A stretch of DNA of 64,000 bases. It comes from Closterium sp. NIES-65. Lineage: Eukaryota > Streptophyta > Zygnematophyceae > Desmidiales > Closteriaceae. The first letter of the stretch is position 1, and every line of letters starts with the position of its first letter. The position numbers and the translations under genes are program-made. The notes under the pieces were generated by a model. It saw nothing but the letters and a program-made list of their open reading frames with translations, was not told the DNA's origin and did not search any database. Shown here piece after piece: positions 29,819-39,350 of the stretch. The stretch is taken from the NCBI GenBank assembly GCA_948144175.1, contig CANXME010002464.1, positions 1 through 64,000 of the forward strand. The letters run 5' to 3'.

Positions 29819-30004
29819 CCTTCCTTGTACTGTGATCTATATATACCTGCTCTTGCTTGCTTACCTTTATATATATGATCCTGCATGTGAACTGGCCTTG
29901 TGGCTTTTGAACCGATGCACGGAATGTGTGCTGACGTTTGAACCGTTGCTTTGCTTGACTGGTCTTGTCACCCCTAGTTCTCCCCCACTTTGCCTATGGA
30001 GGTG

Positions 30005-30128
30005 TGTCAGATATATATGACTTAGTCTTTGTAGGCTCTGGTGGGGTAGACACTAAGGGGTACAGGTTTCTAGGGTTTCATATTTGTATCCAATATTTTC
30101 CTAGTTCAATCATTCCTCATTCTTCACA
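30005..30128 (+). repeat. Copia 1 3' LTR
   Basis: The 124-bp copy of the 5' LTR, preceded by CTATGGAGGTG as a weak purine tract and followed by the second GGGAT. Confidence 0.95.
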
Positions 30129-30273
30129 GGGATATAAGCGCCACACGCCAATTAAAAGCGTCAGGCGCTTATCCGAGGGTGGCGCTAATATCCGGGGTAT
30201 GACGGTATCTCAGCGGATGTTTTCTTGTATAAAAAAATTTCAGGTTTGATTTGAAGCATCATGTTGCATATGG

Positions 30274-30394
30274 TGTCAAATTATAATATTGTGTAGGCTA
30301 TAGTGGGGTAGCCCATATGGGGTACACATTTCTAGGGTTGCATATTTGTATCACTTCCATTCCTTAGTCAATCATTCTCGTTCTACTTTTCTCA
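30274..30394 (+). repeat. Copia 2 5' LTR
   Basis: 121 bp, TGTCAAATTATAATATTG...TTTTCTCA, differing from the 3' copy in about one base (TTTTCTCA/TTTCCTCA), so the insertion is young by LTR divergence. Confidence 0.95.
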
Positions 30395-31470
30395 TGGTAT
30401 CGAGCAGGTTCCCCCGTGGGAACTGTGCCTAGGGCCCACCACATCGATCTTTTTTTCCTGCCGGAAGCGCGCTCAGCCCGAGTCGCGCTCCGGGCTCTCA
30501 CCTCTTCGAGCCGCCCTTCTCAGCGGCCCCGCCGCCCTTCGCTGCGGCCCTGCCGCCCCACATTGCGGCCCCCGCCGCCCTTCTTCGCGGCCCTGCCGCT
30601 CTTCGCTGCGGCCCCACTGCCTCACGTTGCGGCCCCGCCGCCCTTCGCTGCGGCCCCGCCGCCCGTCTCAGCCGCCCCGCCGCCCGTCTCAGCGGCCTCG
30701 CCGCCCGTCTCAGCGGCCCCGCCAACCGTCTCAGCGGCCCCGCCGCCCTTCGCTGCGGCCCCGCCGCCCTTCATTGCGGCCCGGCCGCCTCTCTCGCTGC
30801 GGCCCCGCCGCCCTACTCAGCGGCCCCGCCGCCCTTCACTGCGGCCCCGCCGCCTCTCTCGCTGCAGCCCCGCCGCCCTACTCAGCGGCCCCGCCGCCCT
30901 TCACTGCGGCCCCGCCGCCTATCTCGTTGCGGCCCTGCCGCCCTACTCAGCGGCCCCGCCGCCCTTCTACTGCGGCCCCGCCGCCCTTCTCAACGGCCCC
31001 GCCGCCCTACTCAGCGGCCCCGCCGCCCTTCTACTGCGGCCCCGCCGCCCTTCTCAGGGGCCCCGCCGCCCTTCTCAGCGGCCCCGGCGCCCTTTACCAG
31101 CGGCCCTGCCGCCCCTTCACTGCGGCCCCGCCGCCCCTTTCACCAGCGACCCTGCCGCCCTACACCGCCCGCGCCGCCCGAGCCGCCCGAACCGCCCGAG
31201 CCGCCGAGCCGCCCGAGCCGCCCGACTCTCCCGAGCCGCCCGAGCCACCCGACCAGCCCGAGCCACCCGAGCCGCCCGAGCCGCCCGAGCCACCCGAGCC
31301 GCCTGAGGAGCCGAGCCACGGAGCCGCAGTTGCTGCCGTGCTGTCCGAGCAGCCGTGTTGCCGTGCTGCTGTACTGCTGAGCTGCCCGACCCGCCCTGTC
31401 TGGTAAGAGCAGCGCTTTTGTCACTGCACTGCCCCTGTCCTACAGTTGGTATTGCTAGTCTACTACTGTC
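30395..31470 (+). other. Copia 2 leader with GCGGCCCCGCCGCCCTTC repeats
   Basis: Primer site, then about 600 bp of GCGGCCCCGCCGCCC-type repeats (about 30525-31150), then GAGCCGCCC repeats to about 31320. Long Pro/Ala/Arg frames here are composition artefacts; gag starts at the ATG at 31471. Confidence 0.85.
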
Positions 31471-32820
31471 ATGGCTACCCCCAGTCTTCTCGCTTTTGAC
31501 GCTGAGGGTCGAGCCATTGACTTTGAGGTTTGGGTAGATGACCTGCAGCTTTTCCTACAGTGCGATAGGGCAGACGGTCTCTCCCTCTTTGACCTCACCT
31601 CTGGTGCTTCCCCTGCCCCTGCTGCCGATGCCGACGCCACTGTTCGCTCACAGTGGGCCACTCGCGATGCTGCTGCACGTCTTGCTGTGCGTCGCCACCT
31701 GCCTACCACTGAGCGCGCGCACTTTAGTCAGTACAAGAGTGCTCAGACCTTGTACGACGCTGTAGTTGCACGCTACTCTTCCCCTGCCACTGCTGCACTG
31801 AGCCGCCTCATGCTACCGTTTCTCTTTCCTGACCTTGCTGCCTTTCCCACACTCGCTGACCTCATTACGCACCTCCGCACTAGTGACACTCGCTACCGCG
31901 CCGCGCTTCCTGCTGAGTTTTGCGCCAAGAACCCCCCCCCCATGTACATCACTCTCTATTATATAGTCTCCCGCCTCCTTGACTCCCTTCGCGTAGTCAG
32001 GGACCACTTTCTCTCAGTCTGTCCCACCACTCGCACTGTTGACCTCCTCGAGAAGGCCCTCCTAGCAGAGGAGAAGAGCATAGTCGCTGTAGGAGCCTCT
32101 CGTGGTGACCCACGCACCCCCATCTTTGAGGGGTGTTCCCCTTCCCCCTTGTTACCCTCTGTCGCCTCAGCTGCTGCGGCCGACCTTGTTGGTCTTGAGT
32201 CGGTCGGTGCGGCGCCTGCCCCTAGCGGGAGACGCCGCTCTGGCAAGGGCAAGGGGGGCAAGGGCGCGGGTGGAGCTAGCGGGGGTGGTGGAGGTGGCGG
32301 TGGAGGCGGCGGAGGGAGTGGGGGTGGTGGTGGGAGTGGTGGCGGAGGTGGAGGTGTCGGTGGCAGCAGCGGAGGCGGAGGCGGCGGAGGCGGTAGCGGT
32401 GGGAGTGGAGGCGGCGCTGGTGGCGGAGGTGGAGGCCGCGGTGGTGGAGGAGGTGGAGCTGGTCGGGGTGGTGCTTCGCAGCGGAGCGGCTTCGGTGGTG
32501 GTCAGCGCCAGCAGCAGCAGCAGCAGCAGCAGCGTTCTCGGGACATCCCCCCTCCTCAGCAGCTCCGTGAGTGGTACACGCAGCGTCAGCGTGGTGGGGC
32601 TTTTGGCCCGTGCACCTACGTCCTTCGCTTCGGCGACCGCGGGGGTGAGCAGTGTGGGGGTGCCCACTCTACCCAGCGCTGCTTTGGCTGCCAGACGGAC
32701 GCTTGGCGTCAGCAGTTCCCGGAGGCTAGTGAGATCCCCCGCTGGGAGAGCTGTCTAGGGCAGGTGTCGCCATCTATGAACTTGACTTTGATGCTATCCT
32801 TGCTGCCATGTATGCTGTGA
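31471..32820 (+). pseudogene. Copia 2 gag
   Basis: MATPSLLAFDAEGRAIDFEV opens a 449-codon frame that crosses the C run (10 C) without a shift, showing the intact gag reading FCAKNPPPMYITLYY. After the gag core come a Gly-rich segment (about 32260-32470), a Gln run, QQLREWYTQRQRGG and the finger C-x13-C-x3-H-x4-C. A small deletion near 32745-32760 shifts the frame to a stop at 32818-32820, before the protease. Gag packages element RNA in cytoplasmic particles. Confidence 0.9.
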
Positions 32821-32879
32821 CTATTAGTGATGAGGGTGACTGTTTTACCGGTGTTTCCCGCCCGACCCGGGCATTGGTA

Positions 32880-34723
32880 CTGCTACGCTAGGTGCTAGTG
32901 AGGCTGTTGCTCTAATTGCCAGCGCGTCTGCGCCCTCAGGTACTGGTGAGGCTGCGCTCTCAAGTACCGCATCGGCTTCGGCCTCCCTCACCTTCACACT
33001 TGACTCGGGGGCTTCTCGCTCCTTCTTTCGAGACCGCACCACACTCACGCCACTTGGTCGGCCGGTTGCAGTCTCCCTGGCAGACCCCTCTGGGGAACCT
33101 GTCCTCTGTCACTTCTCCACTGTCCTCTCGTGTCCGGCTGCCCCCTCTGGCACCTTGTCTGGTCTTTACCTCCCCTCGTTCTCGACGAACTTGGTGAGTG
33201 GTGCTGACCTGCAGGATGCGGGGGTTCACCAGTTTACTCCTGCGAGTCAGCGGGTGACCCGTTGCTCGGACGCACGCACGGGCCGACACCTGGCCACGTT
33301 TTCGCGTCGGCCGGGGTCGAGCCTCTACACACTGACCACTGGGTCCCCTCCTGTCCCTGCTTCTGGCCAGGCAGCTGCGTCGGATCAGGTGTTTGCTGCA
33401 GCGTCCAGGTCTGGTCCTGAGTCTGCCCCCTGCTCGTGTCGCCTCCTGTCTCACGAGACTCTCCTGTGGCACCACCGTCTTGGTCACCCCTCCCTGCCTC
33501 GTCTCCGAGGCATGGCTTCCCGTGTCCTTGTCTCTGGTCTTCCCCGGTCCCTCCCTCCCCTTCCTCCGGGGCCTGGTCCTTCCTGTTTCCCCTGTGTCGA
33601 GGGGCGGCTCCAGGCTGCCCCTCACTCCTCTCAGTTTCCCCCGACAGAGGCCCCGCTGCAGACGCTTCACTTGGACGTGTGGGGCCCAGCCCGCGTCCGT
33701 GGACAGGGTCACAAGCGCTTCTTCCTGCTGGTGGTTGACGACTACTCGCGTTACACCACAGTCTTCCCCTTGCGCAGCAAGGGTGATGTCACTGAGGTGT
33801 TGATCAACTGGATCCGCGCAGCTCGTCTCCACCTCATGAGGAGCTTCGGCTCAGACTTTCCTGTTCTGCATCCGCACTCTGACCGAGGCAGAGAGTTCTC
33901 CTCTGGCCTTCTGCGAGCCTACTGTCGTGCGCGAGGCATCCGCCAGACCTTTACGCTTCCGGACTCTCCACAGAAAAATGGGATTGCTGAGCGCTGCATT
34001 GGCATGGTCATGGATGTCGCTCGTACGTCCATGATGCATGCGGCTCCCCCCATTTTCTGTGGCCGTTTGCGGTTTGGTACGCGGCGCATCAGCTCAACCT
34101 TCATCCCAGAGTCTCTAAGGCCGGAGACCTTCCCAGCCTTGCTGTGGACGGGGAAGGTCAGCGATGCGTCTGCGTTCCGTGTCTGGGGATCTCGGGCGTT
34201 TGTCCGCGACTTGTCTGCGGACAAGCTGTCCCCTCGTGCTACTCCCTGTGTCTTCCTTGGCTTCCCCCCTGACGCCCCTGGGTGGCAGTTCTACCACCCC
34301 ACCTCTCGTCGTGTTCTGTCCTCCCAGGACGTCACGTTCGACGAGTCAGTCCCCTACTACCGCCTCTTCCCCTACCGCACTCCTTCCCTCCCCCCGCCAC
34401 CGCACTTCCTTGTACCAGGTCCCCCTCCGGTAGACCCCCTCCCCCCTCAGGGTCCTGCCCCTTCAGGTGTGTCCCAGGTAGACGCAGTCGAGCCGGTCGA
34501 GGTTGCTGGTGACTCTGGTACTGCTGCGGGTGCTGAGCCTGGGGGTGCTGACTCTGGGGGTGCTGCGCGCGTGGGTGCTGAGCCTGGGGGTGCTGAGTCT
34601 GGGGGTGCTGTGACTGGGGGTGCTGAGCCTGGGGGTGCTACGACTGGGGGTGCTGAGCCTGGGGGTACTGCGACTGGGGGTGCTGAGCCCGGGGGTGCTA
34701 CGACTGGGGGTGCTGCACCTGGG
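32880..34723 (+). pseudogene. Copia 2 protease-integrase, interrupted by the chromovirus
   Basis: The protease motif LDSGASRSFF lies near 33000-33030; the open frame 33155-34807 carries integrase. Zinc-binding HHRLGHPSLPRLRGMASR...CFPC and core DVWGPARVRG, DDYSRYTTVF, HSDRGREFSS, SPQKNGIAERCIG retain the catalytic Asp, Asp, Glu. Near 34045-34130 a pair of compensating frameshifts replaces the usual HFLWPFAVRYAAHQ with an out-of-frame segment. Codons after 34723 belong to the inserted LTR. The linker resumes at about 39351. Confidence 0.85.
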
Positions 34724-35096
34724 TGTGAGGATCTGGGATCGAGCTCAGAAAAGATGATTCAAATTGAATTGAATGATCACCTGGGTACAACACGAGGCTA
34801 TATATAGGCTCGACACAAGGCCCCGTAACCAGGTGTTATGCGAAGGTTCCGCGGGTCGCGAAGCGTCCCGAACAGATCCTTACCGAATTCGGTAGAAGGC
34901 AATTCGGTGGCAACCGAAAAGCCAGAATTCGGTGCACGCAACCTAGCTCGGTGCTATAACTATAATAAAATATAGGAAAGCACCTAGCCTAGGAAATCAA
35001 GCAATTCATGCATGCATATGATTATCCTATGCTAGAAATAGCATGATACAATAAAGGCAAGCAAGCATAGCTGGCATAAGCCGTCGTACTCTCACA
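34724..35096 (-). repeat. Chromovirus 3' LTR
   Basis: 373 bp beginning TGTGAGGATC and ending ACTCTCACA on the + strand, giving TGTGAG/CTCACA inverted ends. A purine tract (complement of CCCCCCCTC at 35101-35109) adjoins it inside, as expected for the polypurine tract. Confidence 0.8.
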
Positions 35097-35184
35097 CGTC
35101 CCCCCCTCAAAGCTGGGTGGCGTGAGATACACCCTGCTTGACAAGATATTCCTTGAGAGCACGGCGTGCGTTGCCAATATCAGC

Positions 35185-35850
35185 TTATGCAACCCAACTG
35201 TCCTCAGTGGGGTCGTATCCCTTCCAGCGTATCAGGAACTCGAGGGTCTTGCCGCCGCGGCGCCGATGAGAGAGAACGCGCTCGATCTCGTACTCGGGTT
35301 CATCCTGTATGAGAACAGGTGCTGGTGGCGGTAGTTGCCGTCCCTGGAACTGTTGGTTGGGGTCCTTGTAGGGCTTCAGTAGCTGGACATGGAAAGCGTT
35401 GTGAAGCTTCCATGTATCTGGTAAGCGCAAGCGGAATGTAACTGGTGTCACCTGTGCCTCAACGAGAAAAGGACCACAGAAGCGAGGCCGGAGTTTGGAT
35501 GGGAGGTGAGACAGGTTCAAGTTGCGCGTGTCAAGAAGCACCTGATCTCCGACTGCTACTGAGTGATCACGTCGCTGACGATCGGCATACTGCTTCTAGG
35601 AGTTTTGCATCGTTGTGAGACGTCGCTGAGTCTTCTCCCATAGCTGCTGCATGGTGGTGACGAAGTCATGTGCGGCTTGGACGTCTGCCGGTGTGGTTGG
35701 CTGCTGTGGTGTGAGTGGTTCCCGTCCGTAACACAGGAAGAAAGGAGTTTTCCCTGTGGCCGCATGTGATGCGTTGTTGTAAGCGAACTCTAGGGTTGGT
35801 AACTGTGTGTCCCAGTGGCTGACGTCGTCCTTGCAAGCTGTGCGCAGTAA
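35185..35850 (-). pseudogene. Chromovirus integrase C-terminus and chromodomain
   Basis: In the frame continuing from the integrase core, the segment reads FLCYGREPLTPQQPTTPA, a TAG at 35596-35598, then KQYADRQRRDHSVAVGDQVL and FCGPFLVEAQVTPVTFRLRL. The chromodomain follows: EYEIERVLSHRRRGGKTLEF, LIRWKGYDPTEDSWVA, with a TAA at 35185-35187 before ADIGNARRALKEYL. Chromodomains bind histone H3 marks and steer integration to heterochromatin. Confidence 0.85.
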
Positions 35851-36390
35851 CTATTCAACCACTTGATTGAGTCGCTCTGTCTGTCCGTCAGTCTGGGGGT
35901 GGTATGCTGAAGACATTGCAAGCTTTGTCCCCAACAGTCCCATGAGCTCCTTCCAGAACTTACTCGTGAATTTGGGGTCTCTGTCTGAGATGAGTGTAGC
36001 GGGGATGCCGTGGATGGTGATGATGCGGTCGAAGAAGAGTCGAGCAGTTGCTTCAGCTGTAGCTGTGGCGTTGGTCGGTATGAAGTGACCCATTTTGGAG
36101 AACTTATCGATCACCACGAGGATGGAATCATGTCCCCGTGAGGTCGAAGGAAGTCCTGTGATGAAGTCGAGGCTAACGACCTGCCATGGCTGCTCCGGTA
36201 CGGGTAGAGGCTGAAGTAACCCTGCTTTTTTCTGCTTGCTGCTCTTCATCCGCTGGCACGTGTCGCAAGAGGTGACGAACTGCTGCACGTCTGCTGCCAT
36301 CCCGGGCCAGTAGTAATACTTCGCTATCCCTGCTAACGTCTTGTTGCTCCCGAAATGTCCCGCGTAAGGTACGTCGTGAAACTCCTCCAA
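35851..36390 (-). pseudogene. Chromovirus integrase core
   Basis: The 179-codon frame has the H-H-C-C finger (HDVPYAGHFGSNKTLAG...CDTCQRMKSSK) and the DDE core: LDFITGLPSTSRGHDSIL, VVIDKFSKMGHFIPT, SDRDPKFTSKFWKEL, SSAYHPQTDGQTERLNQ. All three acidic residues are present. The frame ends at TAG (35851-35853), where LLRTACKDDVSHWDTQLPTL follows in frame, so the stop is internal. Confidence 0.95.
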
Positions 36391-36416
36391 TAGGATCTGC
36401 CGTAGCAGGGCGTAGT

Positions 36417-36793
36417 TGTCAAAATCCCAACCACTAGACCATTGGGATCAAAGGGCTTGTTTCAGTAGCGGGTCAGTGCGCCCATAACCCCCCAAGCAAA
36501 CGCGCCTGTAACCCCCCCTAGGATCGATCGGGGATCTCACAGTGTAGCTCTACTGACACCCCCCCACACTGGGAGGCCCAGGACTGAGCACAGTGGCAAC
36601 GGCCAACATGTGCATACACCGGGATTCGAACCCGAGACCGCTCTGATACCATGTCAGAATCCCAACCACTAGACCATTGGGATCAAAGGGCTTGTTTCAG
36701 TAGCGGGTCAGTGCGCCCATAACCCCCCAGGCAAACGCGCCTGTAACCCCCCCTAGGATCGATCGGGGATCTCACAGTGTAGCTCTACTGACA
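36417..36793 (-). mobile_element. Miniature LTR element (TRIM-like) with tRNA-like A and B boxes
   Basis: Two 142-bp repeats (36417-36558 and 36652-36793) with TGTCAG...TTCTGACA ends on the minus strand flank 93 bp that hold a primer site TGGTATCAGAGC at one end and a G-rich purine tract at the other. Flanks GTAGT and GTAAT could be a 5-bp duplication with one change. There is no ORF. Across the upstream LTR and primer site, minus strand, lie TGGTCTAGTGG and GGTTCGAATCC, A and B boxes 44 nt apart start to start, as in tRNA genes. TCTGA and TCAGA pair around the LTR/primer junction. Acceptor stem is absent. Confidence 0.85.
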
Positions 36794-37623
36794 GTAATTC
36801 GGTACCCAAATCTTTCCTGAACCCTTCCTTACAGCTAAGTCTTTCTCCCACTGTAATAGCTTCTTACTGAGGTAGGCGATGGGCTGCAAACTGCGTTCGT
36901 GATGCTGCATCAGTACTGCTCCGACTGCTTGGTCACTAGCGTCTGCTTCCACCACATAGTCTCTGTCTGGATCCGGTAGGATGAGTACTGGCGCTATAGT
37001 CAGTGCTGTCTGTTTGTTCAATGCGCGGTAGTCGATGCACATCCGTAAACTACCGTCTGGCTTTGGAGTGAAGAGAACTGGTGCACCGTAGGGAGAGGTG
37101 GATGGGCGGATCAGTTGTCTATCTAGTAGATACTCTATCTGTTTTTCATGTCTGTCAGTTCAGTCGGGCTCAGTCGGTATGGTGCACGTGAGACGGGTTT
37201 CGCACCTGGTTCCTCCACGATCTCGTGCTTGTGGGTGCGTGCTGGAGATACGCCTGTGGGTAGGTTGTCGGGCATTATATCCTTGTACTGCTCCAAGACC
37301 TCCTCTGCTGCTGCTATAACCAGTGCTAAGTAACCCGTGTTACTCTCGTTCACTGTCCGTTCGAACCGTGCCAGTGTCGTTTCAGGAACGCTCCCTGTAT
37401 CCGTCAAGCTTCGCAGCTCCACTCGTTTCCCGTTGTTGTAGATGCACGTTTTCCGGTTGACCCAGTTGATCTTGGGGTTGAACCGCTTCAGAAAATCTTG
37501 CCCCAAGATGAAATCTAATCCCTTGATGTTCGTGATCGGCAACGTCGGCTTCCACCTCAACGCCCTTATCTGCAGCTGCAATGTTGACTTTCCGTGGATG
37601 GGAAGCTTCGTACCGTCCACCAT
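36794..37623 (-). pseudogene. Chromovirus protease end, RT and RNase H with a catalytic-core deletion
   Basis: The frame 37135-37623 has LPITNIKGLDFILGQDFLKR (protease end) and GAKPVSRAPYRLSPTEL (RT start); the frame then shifts near 37135. RT continues LIRPSTSPYGAPVLFTPKPD, SLRMCIDYRALNKQT and jumps directly to APVLILPDPDRDYVVEADAS, the RNase H start. The roughly 200 residues of the RT palm that should carry the YxDD active site are gone. RNase H runs into the miniature element: LLQWEKDLAVRKGSGKIW. Confidence 0.85.
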
Positions 37624-37647
37624 CGTTGCTATAAACTGGGTTTCTTC

Positions 37648-39012
37648 TTAGGATTCTCCAATTTTCTCCAACGTCCCGCGGTCGCACACCGAGTGGGACG
37701 CACCACTGTCCACCAGGGCCTGGAGGCGACGCCCGTTGCAGATCACCTCGAGTACTAGTGGTTGCTGCTGCTCCGAGTATCCGTAGATGGTATCGCTTAT
37801 AGAATCGTAGGGTACGTCGAATATGTTATCCCTAGGTCCTGCGCTCAAAGATGCAGCTTCAGTATCAGTTTTCAACTGAGAAAGGTTAGAAGGATTTATC
37901 CGAGGCCGATTCGGCTTCTCTTGGGCCTGGAACCTTCCACTAAGCCTTTGCAGCTGTGTAGGCTTCATCTGTGGGGAACAGGGAGCCTTTAAACAGTGCT
38001 GTTGGGAGAGAATATTAACTCCTCGGAACGCTCGACCCGTATTAGCGCTCTGGAGTTGGGTCCCCATAATACCCGGTACCGGTTTAATTTCTGACTCTCC
38101 CTTAATAAAGGCTTGAAACCCACGAGAAGTAATATTCTTACTTGTCGGGGTATACGGCTGGAGTTTCCCGGTCGGTGCAGGGTCTTGTTTCGCGGATCCT
38201 CCATTAGTCTCGGCGATTTCCCCTGGTGCCGGCTGGTCGTGACGTTTTAAATTTGCGCCACCATATTCTCCTTTTTTCGCCCTCTCCGAAGTTGCCACGT
38301 TGTCCGTTTTCTGCTTCGGGGGTGCCGCACTGTTCTTGTCCTTCAGCTCCGCACACCTTCTCTTCATTTTCCAACACGCCAAGATACGATGTCCTGTAGC
38401 GCCGCAAAATTTGCACGTCTCATTATTTGCTAGCCGCTGCTCCACATAGCCCTCGTCGTTCTCCATGGGGTCGGCAGTCGTGGGTGGTGCCAATCGCCCC
38501 ATGCCACTAGTTGGCTTGTTGCGTCGTGTTCCGTAGTAGCTACTGTTCAACGTGTCGAACTGTTCGATCAGTGCTGCCGGAACCTGCGCCCACGTCCCCT
38601 CGCCTTGGACTATTCTGTTGTTGATCCACTCTAGAGCTGGGCCTCGTAACAGTGTTGCTGCGAGCCGTATGCGCATTGCGTCTTTTGCCGGGGTCGTGCA
38701 TCTAACGGCTTCGAAGTAAATTTCAAGTTCAGCTACAAATCGACGAACGTCGTTCCTTTTTACTGTAGGATCAAACGCCTCCGGTAGCCTCAGCTTCACT
38801 GCTTCGAGGTTAACTGTAGCTGCTGCCGTTGTCGCATGTAGAATTGTCGGTGTAGCCGCTGCTGCTGCTGCTACTGTTGTCGCTGCTGCTGTGGCGGTTG
38901 CCGACTGGTTCGCAAGGAGTTTTTCGAGTCGTGGGAGCGCTGCACGTATTTGCTTATGCTCAGCACGTAGCTCCGCGATTTTCTGTACTGAAATATCTCT
39001 TTTTTCCTCCAT
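37648..39012 (-). pseudogene. Chromovirus gag and protease start
   Basis: The 454-codon frame starts MEEKRDISVQKIAELRAEHK with an Ala/Thr-rich stretch, then the gag core (LPEAFDPTVKRNDVRRFVAE, MRIRLAATLLRGPALEWINN). A CCHC knuckle CKFCGATGHRILAC (C-x2-C-x4-H-x4-C) and the protease motif LVDSGASHSVCDR end it. The stop at 37648-37650 is followed at once by more protease sequence in another frame, so a frameshift separates gag-protease from pol. Confidence 0.9.
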
Positions 39013-39350
39013 TTGGCGATTTACAGGAAGATGCGAGACGAAAATAATCGAATTCTAGGTGCTGGTCGACTTACTGCGAGTCAAATTGACTGTAGAATCG
39101 AGGAGCCCGAATTTTGTAGGTTGCGTAAATCTCCCTTAGGCGAAATTCGCGTCCGATCTTGGCCGTTCAGGGGAAAATCGATCTGACGCTCCAAATTCCA
39201 ACTTTTTGGGGCGAAATTCTCAGGGCAGTTGAGATGAAACTCGATCGAACGGTCGAAACTCCAACCTTTCCACCAGTAAATCTGAGGGGTGTTCGAAAAC
39301 CGAATCGAGGGGGACTTCGAAAATTGCGCGCAACTGGTTTTACATACCCG

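Larger units (their letters stand above)
22831..30128 (+). mobile_element. Copia 1, full-length Ty1/copia retrotransposon
   Basis: 124-bp LTRs (TG...CA) and a 5-bp target duplication GGGAT (22826-22830 and 30129-30133) fix the ends. The primer site TGGTATAGAGCGAG follows the 5' LTR. Order gag, protease, integrase, RT, RNase H marks the copia lineage. Gag and the integrase region are frameshifted while RT-RNase H is intact, so it is non-autonomous now. It interrupts the TIR element. Confidence 0.95.
22389..30205. mobile_element. TIR/TA element (about 514 bp), split by Copia 1
   Basis: The left terminus CCGTCATACCCCGGATAT (22389) is the exact reverse complement of the right terminus ending ATATCCGGGGTATGACGG (30205). 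Both are flanked by TA. Removing Copia 1 and one GGGAT leaves about 514 bp. Internally, CTTATA(A/C)TCGAGTA and AATAAAACA(A/G)G recur, and the segments near both ends read ATAAGCGCC. A TA duplication and such termini suit a Tc1/mariner/pogo-type non-autonomous element. No transposase is recognisable inside. Confidence 0.8.
34724..39350 (-). mobile_element. Ty3/gypsy chromovirus, 3' LTR retained, 5' LTR missing
   Basis: Minus-strand order gag, protease, RT, RNase H, integrase, chromodomain is that of chromoviruses. The 3' LTR is at 34724-35096. No matching LTR is visible at the gag side, where element-like sequence meets Copia 2 linker near 39346-39358, so the 5' end is truncated. It carries several stops and a large RT deletion and holds a miniature LTR element at 36417-36793. 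Confidence 0.9.

Noticed and set aside
30416-31406. Long Pro/Ala/Arg-rich ORFs before Copia 2 gag
   Set aside because: Leader repeats of about 18 bp create open frames in several phases; they precede the conserved gag ATG and have no counterpart in other copies.
36600-36700. Functional tRNA gene on the minus strand
   Set aside because: A and B boxes and a T-arm are good, but the sequences at positions 1-7 and 66-72 do not pair into an acceptor stem, and the segment is part of an LTR element.
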